From contig CAZBLR010000008.1 in assembly GCA_964492895.1 (NCBI GenBank), forward strand, positions 1 to 64,000: a DNA stretch of 64,000 nt, written 5' to 3'. Below are positions 8,653 through 18,955 of this stretch, in pieces. How positions within the stretch are numbered: position 1 is the stretch's first letter; the number at the start of each line of letters is the position of its first letter. The notes below the pieces were generated by a model. That model saw nothing but the letters and a program-made list of their open reading frames with translations. It was not told the origin of the DNA and did not search any database. The position numbers and the translations under genes are program-made. This DNA comes from DATLWN01 sp964492895. GTDB taxonomy: Bacteria > Pseudomonadota > Zetaproteobacteria > Mariprofundales > Mariprofundaceae.

Positions 8653-9966
8653 ATGGCCATGCACCCGAACATGCCGTTGATGCGCGCGCTCGGTCATCGC
8701 AACTATCGCCTGTTCTTCTCCGGGCAGAGCATCTCGCTGGTGGGCACGTGGATGACCCGCCTCACCGTCAGCTGGCTGGTATGGAGGCTGACGCATTCGG
8801 TGGAGATGCTGGGCCTGGTCGGGTTCGCCGGGCAGTTTCCGACCTTTCTGCTGGCGCCCTTCGCCGGCGTATGGGTGGATCTGACCGACCGCTTCCGCGT
8901 GCTCCTGGCCGCCCAGGTGTTCTCGATGCTCCAGTCCCTGCTGCTGGCCGCCCTGGCATTGACCGGTGTCATCCAGATCTGGCATATCGTGGTGCTGCAG
9001 GTCATCCAGGGCGCGATCAATGCCTTCGATATCCCGGCCCGCCAGTCATCGATGATCGACATGATCGAGGACCCGAAGGACCTGCCCAACGCCATCGCGC
9101 TGAATTCGTCGATGGTCAACGGTGCGCGGCTCGTCGGTCCGTCGATCGCCGGCCTGTTGATCGCGTGGGTCGGCGAGGGCTGGTGCTTTTTCATCGACGG
9201 GGTCAGCTACATCGCCGTGATCATCTCGCTGCTGGCCATGCGCATGGTGCGGCGCCATCGCCCGTTGGAGCGGAAGGGGGTCTTCCGCGAACTGCGTGAT
9301 GGCCTCAGCTATGCCTTCGGCTTTGTCCCGATCCGCGCGGTGTTGCTGCTGCTGGCGCTGTTGAGCCTGGCCGGCATGCCGTACACGGTGCTGCTGCCGG
9401 CGATCGTCGTCGATGTGCTGCACGGCGGGCCGCATACGCTCGGGTTCATGACGGGTGCAGTGGGGTTCGGTGCCCTGGTCGGGGCGCTCTACCTGATGTC
9501 GAGAAAGACCGTGATCGGCCTGGGCCGCCTGATTCCGGCCGCCGCCGGCCTGTTCGGCACCAGCCTGGTGCTGTTCTCCCTGTCCCATGCCCTGCTGCCG
9601 TCGCTCGGCCTGATGTTCCTCGCCGGCGTCGGGTTCATGGTGCATATGGCGGCCAGCAACACGATCATCCAGACCATCGTGCGCGAGGAGATGCGCGGGC
9701 GGGTCATGGCCTTCTACGCCATGGCCTTCATGGGCATGGCGCCCTTCGGCAGCCTGCTGGCCGGCGCCGTGGCGGCACGCATCGGCGCTCCCGACACCGT
9801 CCTGGCCGGCGGCGTGATCTGCGTGCTCGGCGCGGGCCTGTTCTGGCGCAAGCTGCCGGAGCTCAGGAAGGCCATCCGGCCGATCTATGTCGAGAAGGGC
9901 ATCCTGCCGGAGCTGGCGACGGGTCTGGGCAATGCCGCCAACCTCGAGCAGGAGGCGGAGCACTGA
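8653..9966 (+). CDS. MFS efflux transporter (EntS-like, DHA3 type)
   Basis: A 437-residue integral membrane protein with about 12 hydrophobic segments. The N-terminus RALGHRNYRLFFSGQSISLVGTWMTRLTVSWLVWRLT is characteristic of the MFS_3/EntS-like exporters, and FAGVWVDLTDRFRVLL is the cytoplasmic loop 2 motif A region. Proteins of this group export siderophores or drugs. Nothing in the sequence fixes the substrate, and there are no siderophore synthesis genes in the window. It follows the metallophosphoesterase gene at 5 bases and converges on prfC, whose stop codon is 25 bases away. Confidence 0.85.
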   Translation: MAMHPNMPLMRALGHRNYRLFFSGQSISLVGTWMTRLTVSWLVWRLTHSVEMLGLVGFAGQFPTFLLAPFAGVWVDLTDRFRVLLAAQVFSMLQSLLLAALALTGVIQIWHIVVLQVIQGAINAFDIPARQSSMIDMIEDPKDLPNAIALNSSMVNGARLVGPSIAGLLIAWVGEGWCFFIDGVSYIAVIISLLAMRMVRRHRPLERKGVFRELRDGLSYAFGFVPIRAVLLLLALLSLAGMPYTVLLPAIVVDVLHGGPHTLGFMTGAVGFGALVGALYLMSRKTVIGLGRLIPAAAGLFGTSLVLFSLSHALLPSLGLMFLAGVGFMVHMAASNTIIQTIVREEMRGRVMAFYAMAFMGMAPFGSLLAGAVAARIGAPDTVLAGGVICVLGAGLFWRKLPELRKAIRPIYVEKGILPELATGLGNAANLEQEAEH

Positions 9967-9991
9967 GTTCCCTATCCCTCCATCGCCGGCG

Positions 9992-11575
<1,584 letters not shown>

Positions 11576-11639
11576 GTATCACCTCACGCGATGGCGGCGC
11601 ATTGTAGCGTTTCCGGCCGGTATCGCTAACATCGGCCGC

Positions 11640-12200
11640 ATGCAGGACATCCGCGATGCGCTCGTGCAGGTCTACCGCTGGCTGCGCCAGTACGGATACA
11701 ACGATTCCCATTCCGGCAACATCTCCGCCCGCGACGGCGATACCGTTTGGGTGACGCCGACCGGGGCATGCGCCGATACGATCCGGGCTGCGGATTTCGT
11801 CGCCTGCGGCATGGATGGCTCGATCGGCGAAGGGGCCTCCGGCGACGCCAAGCTGCACCTGGCCGTCTACCGGGCCAACCCGAAGGCCGGTGCGATCGTC
11901 CACAGCCATTGCCCGCATGCGGTGGCGCTGACGCTGAACGGCGAGGATTTCGTGCCGCCGGATTTCGAGGGCCAGCTGTATTTCCCGAAGGTGCCGGTGA
12001 TCACCGTGCCGTATGCGACCTATTTCCAGGATGCGGCGCCGCGCGTGGCCGCGGTCCTGGCGGATCATCCGGTGGCCATCGTGCGCGGCCACGGCGTCTA
12101 TGCCTGGGGCGTGGATTTGAACCAGGCCTACAAGTGGACCTGCTCGCTGGAGCTGTCGGCCCAGACGGCCTTCATCGGCCGCCAGGCGGGCACGTGCTGA
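11640..12200 (+). CDS. class II aldolase/adducin family protein
   Basis: A 186-residue cytoplasmic protein of the fuculose-phosphate aldolase / methylthioribulose-phosphate dehydratase fold. Zinc-ligand positions are recognisable: HSHCPH (HxH) and RGHGVYAWG (third His), with SGNISAR near the N-terminus. Aligned to FucA, the catalytic Glu of the SSE motif is replaced by Asp (SGDAKLH), so activity may be altered. The ATG at 11640 has no clear Shine-Dalgarno sequence. The sorbosone-dehydrogenase-like gene overlaps its last 7 bases. Substrate and direction (aldolase, dehydratase or epimerase) are not deducible, and there are no methionine-salvage partners in view. Confidence 0.75.
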   Translation: MQDIRDALVQVYRWLRQYGYNDSHSGNISARDGDTVWVTPTGACADTIRAADFVACGMDGSIGEGASGDAKLHLAVYRANPKAGAIVHSHCPHAVALTLNGEDFVPPDFEGQLYFPKVPVITVPYATYFQDAAPRVAAVLADHPVAIVRGHGVYAWGVDLNQAYKWTCSLELSAQTAFIGRQAGTC

Positions 12201-13348
12201 GGCGCTCCCTGGCGCTGCTGCTGTGCCTGGTCTTTCCGGCCCTGGCGCAGGCGGCGGGGACGATCGTCTCCCGGGACGGCCACTACGCCCTGCAGCCGGT
12301 GGTCACGGGCCTGCACTCGCCGGATTACGTCACCGGTGCCGGGGACGGCAGCGGCCGGCTGTTCATCGTCGAACAGGGCGGGCGCATCCTCGCCTGGCAC
12401 GACGGCCTGCTCCAGGTGTTCCTGGATATGCGGGATCTCGTCGATTCCGGCGGCGAGCGGGGGCTGCTCGGCCTGGCCTTCGATCCGCACTTCAAGGACA
12501 ACGGCCGCTTCTATGTCGACTATACGTCGGGCGGCATGCTCGTCAGCCTCGAGACCGTGATCGCCGGCTTCCGCGCCGTCGGCAAGAGCCTGATGGTCGT
12601 CAATGAAAACAACGAGACGATCCTCATGCGCCAGCCGCAGCCGTTCACCAACCACAACGGCGGCCAGATCGCCTTCGGCCCGGACGGCATGCTGTACATC
12701 GGCCTCGGCGACGGCGGGCTGGCCTACGACCCGCTGGGCGCCGGCCAGGACCTGGAGACGGTGCTCGGCAAGATCCTGCGCATCGACGTCCACCCCAGTG
12801 ACGATGAACAGCCGTACGCCATTCCGGCCGACAACCCCTTCGTGGGCAAGAGCGACGCGCGCGGCGAGATCTGGGCCTATGGCCTGCGCAACCCGTGGCG
12901 ATTTTCCTTCGATCCGGTGAGCGGCCGGCTGTATGCCGGCGACGTCGGCCAGGACACGCGCGAGGAGATCGACCTGATCCGGCGCGGCGGCAACTACGGC
13001 TGGAACGTCATGGAGGGCGATATCTGTACCCCCCGCATCAAGGCCGACTGCGACCCCAAGGCCTACGCGCTGCCGATCCTGGATTACGGGCGCAAGGAAG
13101 GGCAGGCGGTGGTCGGCGGCTATGTGTACCGCGGCCGGGCCGTGCCGTCGCTGGACGGGCAGTACATCTTCGGTGACTACGGCAGCGGCCGCATCTGGGC
13201 CGTGAGGCTGGCCCAGGATGGCACGGCCCTGGCCCGGACGCTGCTGTTCGATACGGGCATGCATATCAGTTCCTTCGGGGTCGACGACGATCAGGAGCTG
13301 TACGTCGTCGATATCGCGGGCACCGTGTACCGGCTGACGGCGCGATAG
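12194..13348 (+). CDS. secreted PQQ-dependent sugar dehydrogenase family protein (glucose/sorbosone dehydrogenase-like)
   Basis: A 384-residue exported protein starting at GTG 12194, inside the end of the preceding gene. The N-terminus LRRSLALLLCLVFPALAQAA is a signal peptide with cleavage probably after AQA. The mature part is a six-bladed propeller of the GSDH/Yli family: GRLFIVEQGGRI, GERGLLGLAFDP, HNGGQIAFGPDGMLYIGLGDGG, GLRNPWRFSFD, YAGDVGQDTREEID and GGNYGWNVMEGD are all family signatures. It would oxidise aldose sugars in the periplasm if loaded with PQQ; no PQQ synthesis genes are in the window. Translational coupling to the aldolase-like gene suggests a shared role, which I cannot specify. 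Confidence 0.87.
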   Translation: MLRRSLALLLCLVFPALAQAAGTIVSRDGHYALQPVVTGLHSPDYVTGAGDGSGRLFIVEQGGRILAWHDGLLQVFLDMRDLVDSGGERGLLGLAFDPHFKDNGRFYVDYTSGGMLVSLETVIAGFRAVGKSLMVVNENNETILMRQPQPFTNHNGGQIAFGPDGMLYIGLGDGGLAYDPLGAGQDLETVLGKILRIDVHPSDDEQPYAIPADNPFVGKSDARGEIWAYGLRNPWRFSFDPVSGRLYAGDVGQDTREEIDLIRRGGNYGWNVMEGDICTPRIKADCDPKAYALPILDYGRKEGQAVVGGYVYRGRAVPSLDGQYIFGDYGSGRIWAVRLAQDGTALARTLLFDTGMHISSFGVDDDQELYVVDIAGTVYRLTAR

Positions 13349-13421
13349 CCATCGGCGCCCCGGGGTGAATTTCCGGGGTCGGCGCGCTAGCCTCGCCGCA
13401 TCACATCTCAGGAGTTGCGTC

Positions 13422-13976
13422 ATGGCATTGGTCGCTTCCATTCATGTCGATCTCGGCTGGCAGCTGCCGGATCTGGAACTCAAGGACATCGACGGCAAGG
13501 CCGTGCGCCTGGCCGGGCAGATGGGTGAGAATGGCCTGCTGGTGGCCTTCACCTGCAATCATTGCCCGTATGCGCTGGCGGTATGGCCGCGCCTGATTCG
13601 GCAGGCCAAGGCCTTCCGGGACATGGGGGTCAACACGGTGGCGGTGAATCCGAACATCCATCCGGATTTCCCGGAGGACTCGGTACCGGCGATGCGCGAG
13701 AAGATCGCCGAATGGGGCATCGATTTCCCGTATCTCGCCGACGAGACCCAGGATGCGGCAAGGATCTTCGAGGCCCAGTGCACGCCGGACATCTACCTGT
13801 TCGGCAGCGATGGCAGGCTCTACTACCACGGCCGCATCGACGACTACTGGAAGGACGAGGCCAAGGTCACGCGCCAGGAACTGATCCCGGCCGTCGAGGC
13901 GCTGGTGGCGGGTAAGCCGGCGCCGCAGCCGCAGCATCCGACCATCGGTTGTTCGATCAAGTGGCGCGATGCCTGA
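13422..13976 (+). CDS. thioredoxin-like (AhpC/TSA) family protein with CNHC motif
   Basis: A 184-residue thioredoxin-fold protein. The redox motif is FTCNHCPYALAVWPRL (CxxC followed by Pro-Tyr) near residues 44-58, with the cis-Pro region EAQCTPDIYLFGSDGRLYYHG and the C-terminal IGCSIKW, a set typical of the AhpC/TSA-type thioredoxin family proteins. There is no signal peptide, so it is probably cytoplasmic. AGGAG sits 7 bases before the ATG. It is a stand-alone gene ended by the strong terminator at 14001. Its reductant and target are unknown. Confidence 0.8.
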   Translation: MALVASIHVDLGWQLPDLELKDIDGKAVRLAGQMGENGLLVAFTCNHCPYALAVWPRLIRQAKAFRDMGVNTVAVNPNIHPDFPEDSVPAMREKIAEWGIDFPYLADETQDAARIFEAQCTPDIYLFGSDGRLYYHGRIDDYWKDEAKVTRQELIPAVEALVAGKPAPQPQHPTIGCSIKWRDA

Positions 13977-14000
13977 TCGGGCCGCGACGGTATCGTCAGG

Positions 14001-14028
14001 GCGGCGCCTGCGGGCGCCGCTTTTTTTG
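14001..14028 (+). terminator. intrinsic terminator
   Basis: An 8-bp perfect GC stem (GCGGCGCC / GGCGCCGC) with a TGCG loop is followed by seven T. It lies 24 bases after the thioredoxin-like gene and before the convergent cytochrome gene. Confidence 0.93.
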
Positions 14029-14041
14029 TCCGGATGAAGGC

Positions 14042-14506
14042 TTACTTGGCCGGAGGCGGTGTCGCCAGCGCATAGCTGGCATGGCAGCTGATGCAGCGGT
14101 TCATGGCGTCGGCCAGCTTCATCTGGATGGTCTTGGTATCCTTGCCCTGGTGGGCCATGACGGCGATGTTGTCGAAATCGCGATGCATGCCGTAGGTCGC
14201 CTGCTTGTACTCGTACGGCAGCTTGGCCATCGTTTCCACGCGTATGCGCTTCATGGCCCGGGTGCCGACCGGCAGTGCCGCCGCCTCGATCTGTTTCGCG
14301 TCGCCCTGGGCCAGGCCCTGGACGATCTGCTGCACGGCCAGCACATAGTCCCGCATCTCGGCCAGCATCTGGGCGCGTTCGGCCGGCGCCAGTTCGATGG
14401 CGCTGCGTCCATCCGGTGCCGGGCGCGTGTCTCCGGCCACGACAAACTTGTAGAGCAGGCCGGCGATGATGACGAGCAGCACCACAATGGTCAGTTTCGA
14501 TTTCAC
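14042..14506 (-). CDS. membrane-anchored monohaem c-type cytochrome (class II-like)
   Basis: A 154-residue protein from the GTG at 14506, which has GAGGAGG five bases upstream. An N-terminal hydrophobic segment (KLTIVVLLVIIAGLLYKFVVA) would act as signal or anchor. A single haem-c motif CISCH lies close to the C-terminus (RCISCHASYALATPPPAK). The mainly helical body with a C-terminal CxxCH resembles cytochrome c'/c556-type four-helix bundles. It would be periplasmic and electron-carrying. The DUF2726 gene is 34 bases upstream on the same strand, so the two may be co-transcribed. The specific partner is unknown. Confidence 0.75.
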   Translation of the reverse strand: MKSKLTIVVLLVIIAGLLYKFVVAGDTRPAPDGRSAIELAPAERAQMLAEMRDYVLAVQQIVQGLAQGDAKQIEAAALPVGTRAMKRIRVETMAKLPYEYKQATYGMHRDFDNIAVMAHQGKDTKTIQMKLADAMNRCISCHASYALATPPPAK

Positions 14507-14540
14507 GGAATCCTCCTCGACAGGTCGGCGGTGCAACCGG

Positions 14541-15242
14541 CTAGCGCGTGAACAGCTCGATGGTCTTGCACTCGGGGTAGCGGCTGCAGACCCAGAACAG
14601 CACGCCCTTGTATTTGCCCGACTTGGCGCGCTTGAGCACCATGCGGCTCTTGCAGGTCTTGCAGGCCCGGAAGGCCTCCATGGACACGGTCGCCACCATT
14701 TCGTCCGGGGTCGGCGGGCGCTCCTTCAGGATGGGCTCGAGCATGCCGCGGATCTCCGGCATGGAGTAGGAGGTCTTGACCGGCAGGCGGAAATAGAGGA
14801 TGCCCAGCTCGTGCAGGAAATCGCCCAGGGTGAAATCGCGGTGGCCGCTCGCATCCCCCAGTTCGATGGCACAGACCACCGCCAGGTTGTCCTTGCTGCA
14901 CAGGATGAAATCGACGTCGCGCACCCCTTTTTTCGAGACCCGTTCCAGCAGCGCCTTGTCGACGCCCTGCTTGACGACGGCGATGTCGGACAACGATACC
15001 TTGGCCATGACGTGGTATTCCTTGCCGGCCACCATGTGCAGGGTGTTGAAGCAGGCAAGCTCCGGCGGGGTCAGCAGGGAAGGGATCTGGCGACCGGAGA
15101 TCTCTCCGGAAACCGGGGGGATGTGATCGCGTTTGGATTGCCCCTTGCCGCGCTTGGCAAGCCAGACCGCCAGGATCAGCAAAATAACCAGAAGACCGAT
15201 GACGCCGATCTCGATCAGCAGGGGTAGATTCGTCGGGGTCAT
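14541..15242 (-). CDS. DUF2726 protein with C-terminal zinc-ribbon
   Basis: A 233-residue protein with an N-terminal transmembrane segment (IEIGVIGLLVILLILAVWLA). It is followed by a DUF2726 domain (LLTPPELACFNTLHMV, VDFILCSKDNLAVVCAIEL, residues about 55-165), which has a restriction-endonuclease-like fold in relatives. The C-terminal four-cysteine ribbon reads CKTCKSRMV and CSRYPECK and resembles the topoisomerase I zinc finger. It is presumably an inner-membrane protein facing the cytoplasm with nucleic-acid-binding potential. The function of the family is not established. Confidence 0.75.
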   Translation of the reverse strand: MTPTNLPLLIEIGVIGLLVILLILAVWLAKRGKGQSKRDHIPPVSGEISGRQIPSLLTPPELACFNTLHMVAGKEYHVMAKVSLSDIAVVKQGVDKALLERVSKKGVRDVDFILCSKDNLAVVCAIELGDASGHRDFTLGDFLHELGILYFRLPVKTSYSMPEIRGMLEPILKERPPTPDEMVATVSMEAFRACKTCKSRMVLKRAKSGKYKGVLFWVCSRYPECKTIELFTR

Positions 15243-15373
15243 GCCGTCGTTGCTCCTTTGTGGCCGGCTCGGGGCAGATCCGGCTGAAGATGACCGCCAA
15301 GCATGCTATCGCAGCATGGCGGATTCAAGGTGTGATCGATGCACATTTGCCTCGGCCATGGGCTGCCGGGATG

Positions 15374-18115
15374 CTAGAGCCGGTGTGCCTCGAACCAATT
15401 CGGGCCCGCCCCGATATCCACGGTCAGGGGTACCCGCAGCGATACGGCCTGCTCCATCTCGTGGCGCATGATCTGTGTCACCTGCTGCTGCAGGCCGACG
15501 GGCGCCTCCACCACCAGCTCGTCGTGCACCTGCAGGATCAGCCTTGCCTGGGGCGCCTGCTCGCACAGGCGCCGATGCAGGCGGATCATCGCCACCTTGA
15601 TGATATCGGCGGCCGATCCCTGCAGCGGCGCATTGATGGCCGTGCGTTCGGCGTACTGCCGGTTCATGCCGTTCCTGGCCATGATGTCCGGTACGTAGAC
15701 GCGATGGCCGAGCAGGGTCTCGACATAGCCCTCGGCACGCGCCGTCTCCAGCGTGGCGTCCATGAAGCCCCGCACCTTCGGGTACTGGCGGAAGTAGGCG
15801 TCGATGAAGGCCTGGGCATCGCCACGCGCGATGCCCAGCTGCCGGGCCAGGCCGAAGGGGCTCATGCCGTACAGGATGCCGAAGTTCACGGCCTTGGCGC
15901 GCCGGCGCATGTCGCCGGTGACGGCATCCAGCGGCACCTGGTTGACGGCGGCGGCGGTGGCGGCATGGATGTCCTCGCCGCGCGCGAAGGCCCGGGAGAG
16001 CATCTCGTCGCCGGAGAAGTGGGCCATCAGGCGCAGCTCGATCTGCGAATAGTCGGCCGAGATCAGTACATGGCCGTCCTCGGCCACGAAGGCCTTGCGG
16101 ATCTCGCGCCCCTCGTCGCTGCGGATCGGGATGTTCTGCAGGTTCGGATCGGAGGAGGACAGGCGACCGGTACTGGTGATGGCCTGGTTGTACGAGGTAT
16201 GTACGCGCCCCGTCTGCGGGTGGATCAGGGCCTGCAGGGCATCGGTGTAGGTGGACTTGAGCTTGGCCAGCTGGCGCAGCTCCAGGACCAGGCGCGGCAC
16301 CTCATGCGCTTCGGCCAGCTTCTCCAGCACCGACTGGTCGGTGGCCCACTGGCCGCTCTTCGTCTTCTTGCCGCCATCGATGCCCAGCGTTTCGTACAGC
16401 AGCTCGCCCAGCTGCTTCGGCGAATGGATGTTGAAGCGCTGGCCGGCCGCGTCATGGATGCGCGCCTCGAGGCTCAGGATGCGCTCGCCGAAGTTGCCCG
16501 ACAGCCGTGCCAGCATGGCGCGGTCGAGCTTCGTGCCGGCCCATTCCATGTCGGCCAGCACCCGGGACAGCGGCAGCTCGATGTCGTCGTGCCGGGACAG
16601 CCTGCCCTCGCCGGCGAGGCGCTGGCGCAGCAGCTGGGTCAGGCGGAAGGCGACCTCGGCGTCCTCGCAGGCATACGGCACGGCCGCCTCCAGCGGCACC
16701 TCGGCGAAGCCGACCTGCTTGGCGCCCTTGCCGGCCACCTGCTCGTAGCTGATGCAGCGATGGCCGAGGTACTCCTCGGCCACGTGGTCGAGCTTGGGGG
16801 GGTAGCGTCCCGGGTACAGGCAGTAGGCGAGCAGCATGGAATCGGCCTGCACGCCGGCCAGCGCGATACCGGCCCGGCGCAGCACCTGCATGTCGTATTT
16901 GAGGTTGTGGCCGCACTTGGCACGGCCCTCGTCCTCGAGGATGGGGCCAAGCGTCTCAAGCACCGTGTCGCGCGGCAGCTGTTTCGGCGCCGGGGTCAGC
17001 ATGTCCGCCGCCCGGTGGCCGACCGGCACGTACCAGGCCTCGCCCTCGCGGCAGGCGAAGGACAGGCCGACGATGTCGGCATCGTGGGTCTGCAGCGAGG
17101 TGGTCTCGGTGTCGACGGCGATCAGCTCGGCCTCGTTCAGCCGCGCCACCAGCGCTGCGAGCTTGGCCGCGTCGTCCACCACGTGATCGGTGCGCGATGC
17201 GGGCGAGGCAGGTGCCGCCGTCACCGGTGCCGGCGGGGAAGGCGGCCGTGTCGCCGCCAGCGGCGCATCACCGTTGAACTCGTCGGTCAGACGCCTGAAT
17301 TCCAGTTCGCCGAACACCGCAGCCAGCCGTTCGCGGTCCGGCTCGCGCAGGGCCAGGTCATCCAGCGATTCCTCCACCGGTGCCGTGCCGCACAGCGCCA
17401 CCAGTTTGTAAGCCAGGCGGGCGGTGTCGGCGTGGGCGAGCAGCGATTCGCGGCGTTTGGGCTGTGTGATCTCGCCGGCATGGGCGAGCACGCCGTCCAG
17501 CGTCCCGTAGCTGTCGAGCAGCTGGGCCGCGGTCTTCGGGCCGATGCCGGGCACACCCGGGATATTGTCCGAGCTGTCGCCGACCAGGGCCAGCAGGTCG
17601 TGGATCCGCGCGGGCGGCACACCCCATTTCTCCTGCACGGCCGCCGCGTCGTAGGTGATGTTCTTCATCGTATCGAGCATGTGGACATGGCCACCGACGA
17701 GCTGCATCAGGTCCTTGTCCGAGGAGACGATGGTGACGTCCCAGCCTGCGTCCGCGCCGCGCCGCGCCAGGGTGGTGATGACGTCGTCCGCCTCGTAATT
17801 ATCCAGGCAGATCAGCGGGAAACGAAAGGCGCGCGTGACCTCCCAGACGCGGGGCCACTGCACGGCCAGCTCCTCCGGCATCGGCGGCCGGTGGGCCTTG
17901 TATTCGGGATAGATGGCGTTGCGGAAGGTGCCGTCCTTGGGGTCGAAGGCCACGGCGACGTGCGTCGGCTTCAGCTTGTCCAGCACGCTGCGCAGCATCT
18001 GCACGTAGCCGAACACGGCATTGGTCGGCTCGCCCCTGGAATTGGTCAGGTGGCGCACCGCGTGGAAGGCGCGGAACACGTAGTTGGGGCCGTCGATCAG
18101 GACCAGGTGCGGCAT
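15374..18115 (-). CDS. polA: DNA polymerase I
   Basis: A 913-residue family A polymerase with all three domains. The 5' nuclease at about residues 1-255 contains IDGPNYVFRAFHA, YEADDVI and GDSSDNIPGVPGIGPKTA. The 3'-5' proofreading exonuclease at about 310-490 contains VDTETTSL with its DxE pair intact. The polymerase at about 520-913 contains motif A DYSQIELRLMAHFSG, motif B KAVNFGILYGMSPFG and motif C QVHDELVVEAP. Length matches E. coli PolA. yaaA lies 6 bases upstream on the same strand, so the two are probably co-transcribed. The roles are Okazaki fragment processing and repair synthesis. Confidence 0.97.
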   Translation of the reverse strand: MPHLVLIDGPNYVFRAFHAVRHLTNSRGEPTNAVFGYVQMLRSVLDKLKPTHVAVAFDPKDGTFRNAIYPEYKAHRPPMPEELAVQWPRVWEVTRAFRFPLICLDNYEADDVITTLARRGADAGWDVTIVSSDKDLMQLVGGHVHMLDTMKNITYDAAAVQEKWGVPPARIHDLLALVGDSSDNIPGVPGIGPKTAAQLLDSYGTLDGVLAHAGEITQPKRRESLLAHADTARLAYKLVALCGTAPVEESLDDLALREPDRERLAAVFGELEFRRLTDEFNGDAPLAATRPPSPPAPVTAAPASPASRTDHVVDDAAKLAALVARLNEAELIAVDTETTSLQTHDADIVGLSFACREGEAWYVPVGHRAADMLTPAPKQLPRDTVLETLGPILEDEGRAKCGHNLKYDMQVLRRAGIALAGVQADSMLLAYCLYPGRYPPKLDHVAEEYLGHRCISYEQVAGKGAKQVGFAEVPLEAAVPYACEDAEVAFRLTQLLRQRLAGEGRLSRHDDIELPLSRVLADMEWAGTKLDRAMLARLSGNFGERILSLEARIHDAAGQRFNIHSPKQLGELLYETLGIDGGKKTKSGQWATDQSVLEKLAEAHEVPRLVLELRQLAKLKSTYTDALQALIHPQTGRVHTSYNQAITSTGRLSSSDPNLQNIPIRSDEGREIRKAFVAEDGHVLISADYSQIELRLMAHFSGDEMLSRAFARGEDIHAATAAAVNQVPLDAVTGDMRRRAKAVNFGILYGMSPFGLARQLGIARGDAQAFIDAYFRQYPKVRGFMDATLETARAEGYVETLLGHRVYVPDIMARNGMNRQYAERTAINAPLQGSAADIIKVAMIRLHRRLCEQAPQARLILQVHDELVVEAPVGLQQQVTQIMRHEMEQAVSLRVPLTVDIGAGPNWFEAHRL

Positions 18116-18121
18116 CGTTGC

Positions 18122-18901
18122 CTAGCGCTCGCCGCTGTCGCGTGTGAACACCCAGGTGTCGCCGTCCGACAGCGACGGGCTGAAGGCGTAACCCTCGCGG
18201 TCGAAACCCTTGAGCGCCTCGGGGTCATCGAGGCGCCCATCGATGATGTAGCGTGTCATCAGGCCTCGGGCGCGCTTGGCGAACAGGCCGACGATGCGGT
18301 AGCTGCCGCCCTTTCGTTCCTTGAACAGCGGCGTGACGATGCGTCCCGCAAGCCTGTCGGGGCGGATGGCCGAGAAGTATTCGTTCGAGGCGAGGTTCAC
18401 CAGCACATCGTCGCCCTGTGCCGCCAGCGCCCGGTTCAGCGCCTCGGTGATGGAGTCTCCCCAGAAGGCATACAGGTCACGGCCGCGCTCGCTGGCCAGC
18501 TTCGTGCCCATCTCCAGGCGGTAGGGCTGGATCAGGTCCAGCGGTCGCAGTACGCCGTACAGGCCGGAGAGGATGCGCAGGTGCGCCTGGGCGAAGGCGA
18601 GCCCCGCGGCATCCAGCGCATCGGCATCCAGGCCGCGGTAGACATCGCCGCGGAAGGCCAGCAGCGCCGGCCGGGCATTGTCCGGCGTGAAGGGGGTGGA
18701 GAAGCTCTGGAAGCGCCCGGCGTTGAGGTCGGCCAGTTTCATGCTGATGCCCATCATCTCGGCCAGTTCGAAGCTGTCCTTGCCGCGCATGATCCCGGCC
18801 AGGTGCTCCGCCTCGCCGAGCAGCTCCGGTTGGGTGGCGCCGGCCACGGCCTGGCCTGCCTGCATGTCCATTTTCTTGGCCGGGGAGATGACGATCAGCA
18901 T
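18122..18901 (-). CDS. yaaA: peroxide stress protein YaaA (DUF328)
   Basis: A 259-residue cytoplasmic protein beginning MLIVISPAKKMD, the family signature, with SGLYGVLRPLDLIQPYRLEMGT and LASNEYF also conserved. In E. coli YaaA lowers intracellular free iron and DNA damage during peroxide stress. AGGAGGAAGC immediately precedes the ATG. It lies 6 bases upstream of polA, a plausible DNA-protection/repair pairing. Confidence 0.92.
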   Translation of the reverse strand: MLIVISPAKKMDMQAGQAVAGATQPELLGEAEHLAGIMRGKDSFELAEMMGISMKLADLNAGRFQSFSTPFTPDNARPALLAFRGDVYRGLDADALDAAGLAFAQAHLRILSGLYGVLRPLDLIQPYRLEMGTKLASERGRDLYAFWGDSITEALNRALAAQGDDVLVNLASNEYFSAIRPDRLAGRIVTPLFKERKGGSYRIVGLFAKRARGLMTRYIIDGRLDDPEALKGFDREGYAFSPSLSDGDTWVFTRDSGER

Positions 18902-18955
18902 GCTTCCTCCTCGCCTTAACGCTAATCGCTGCGGCTTTCGGCGGCCAGCCTCGGA

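Noticed and set aside
15260..18919. 1219-codon open frame on the plus strand
   Set aside because: It lies exactly antisense to polA and yaaA and is low-complexity, Arg/Gln/His-rich; a GC-bias shadow of the real genes.
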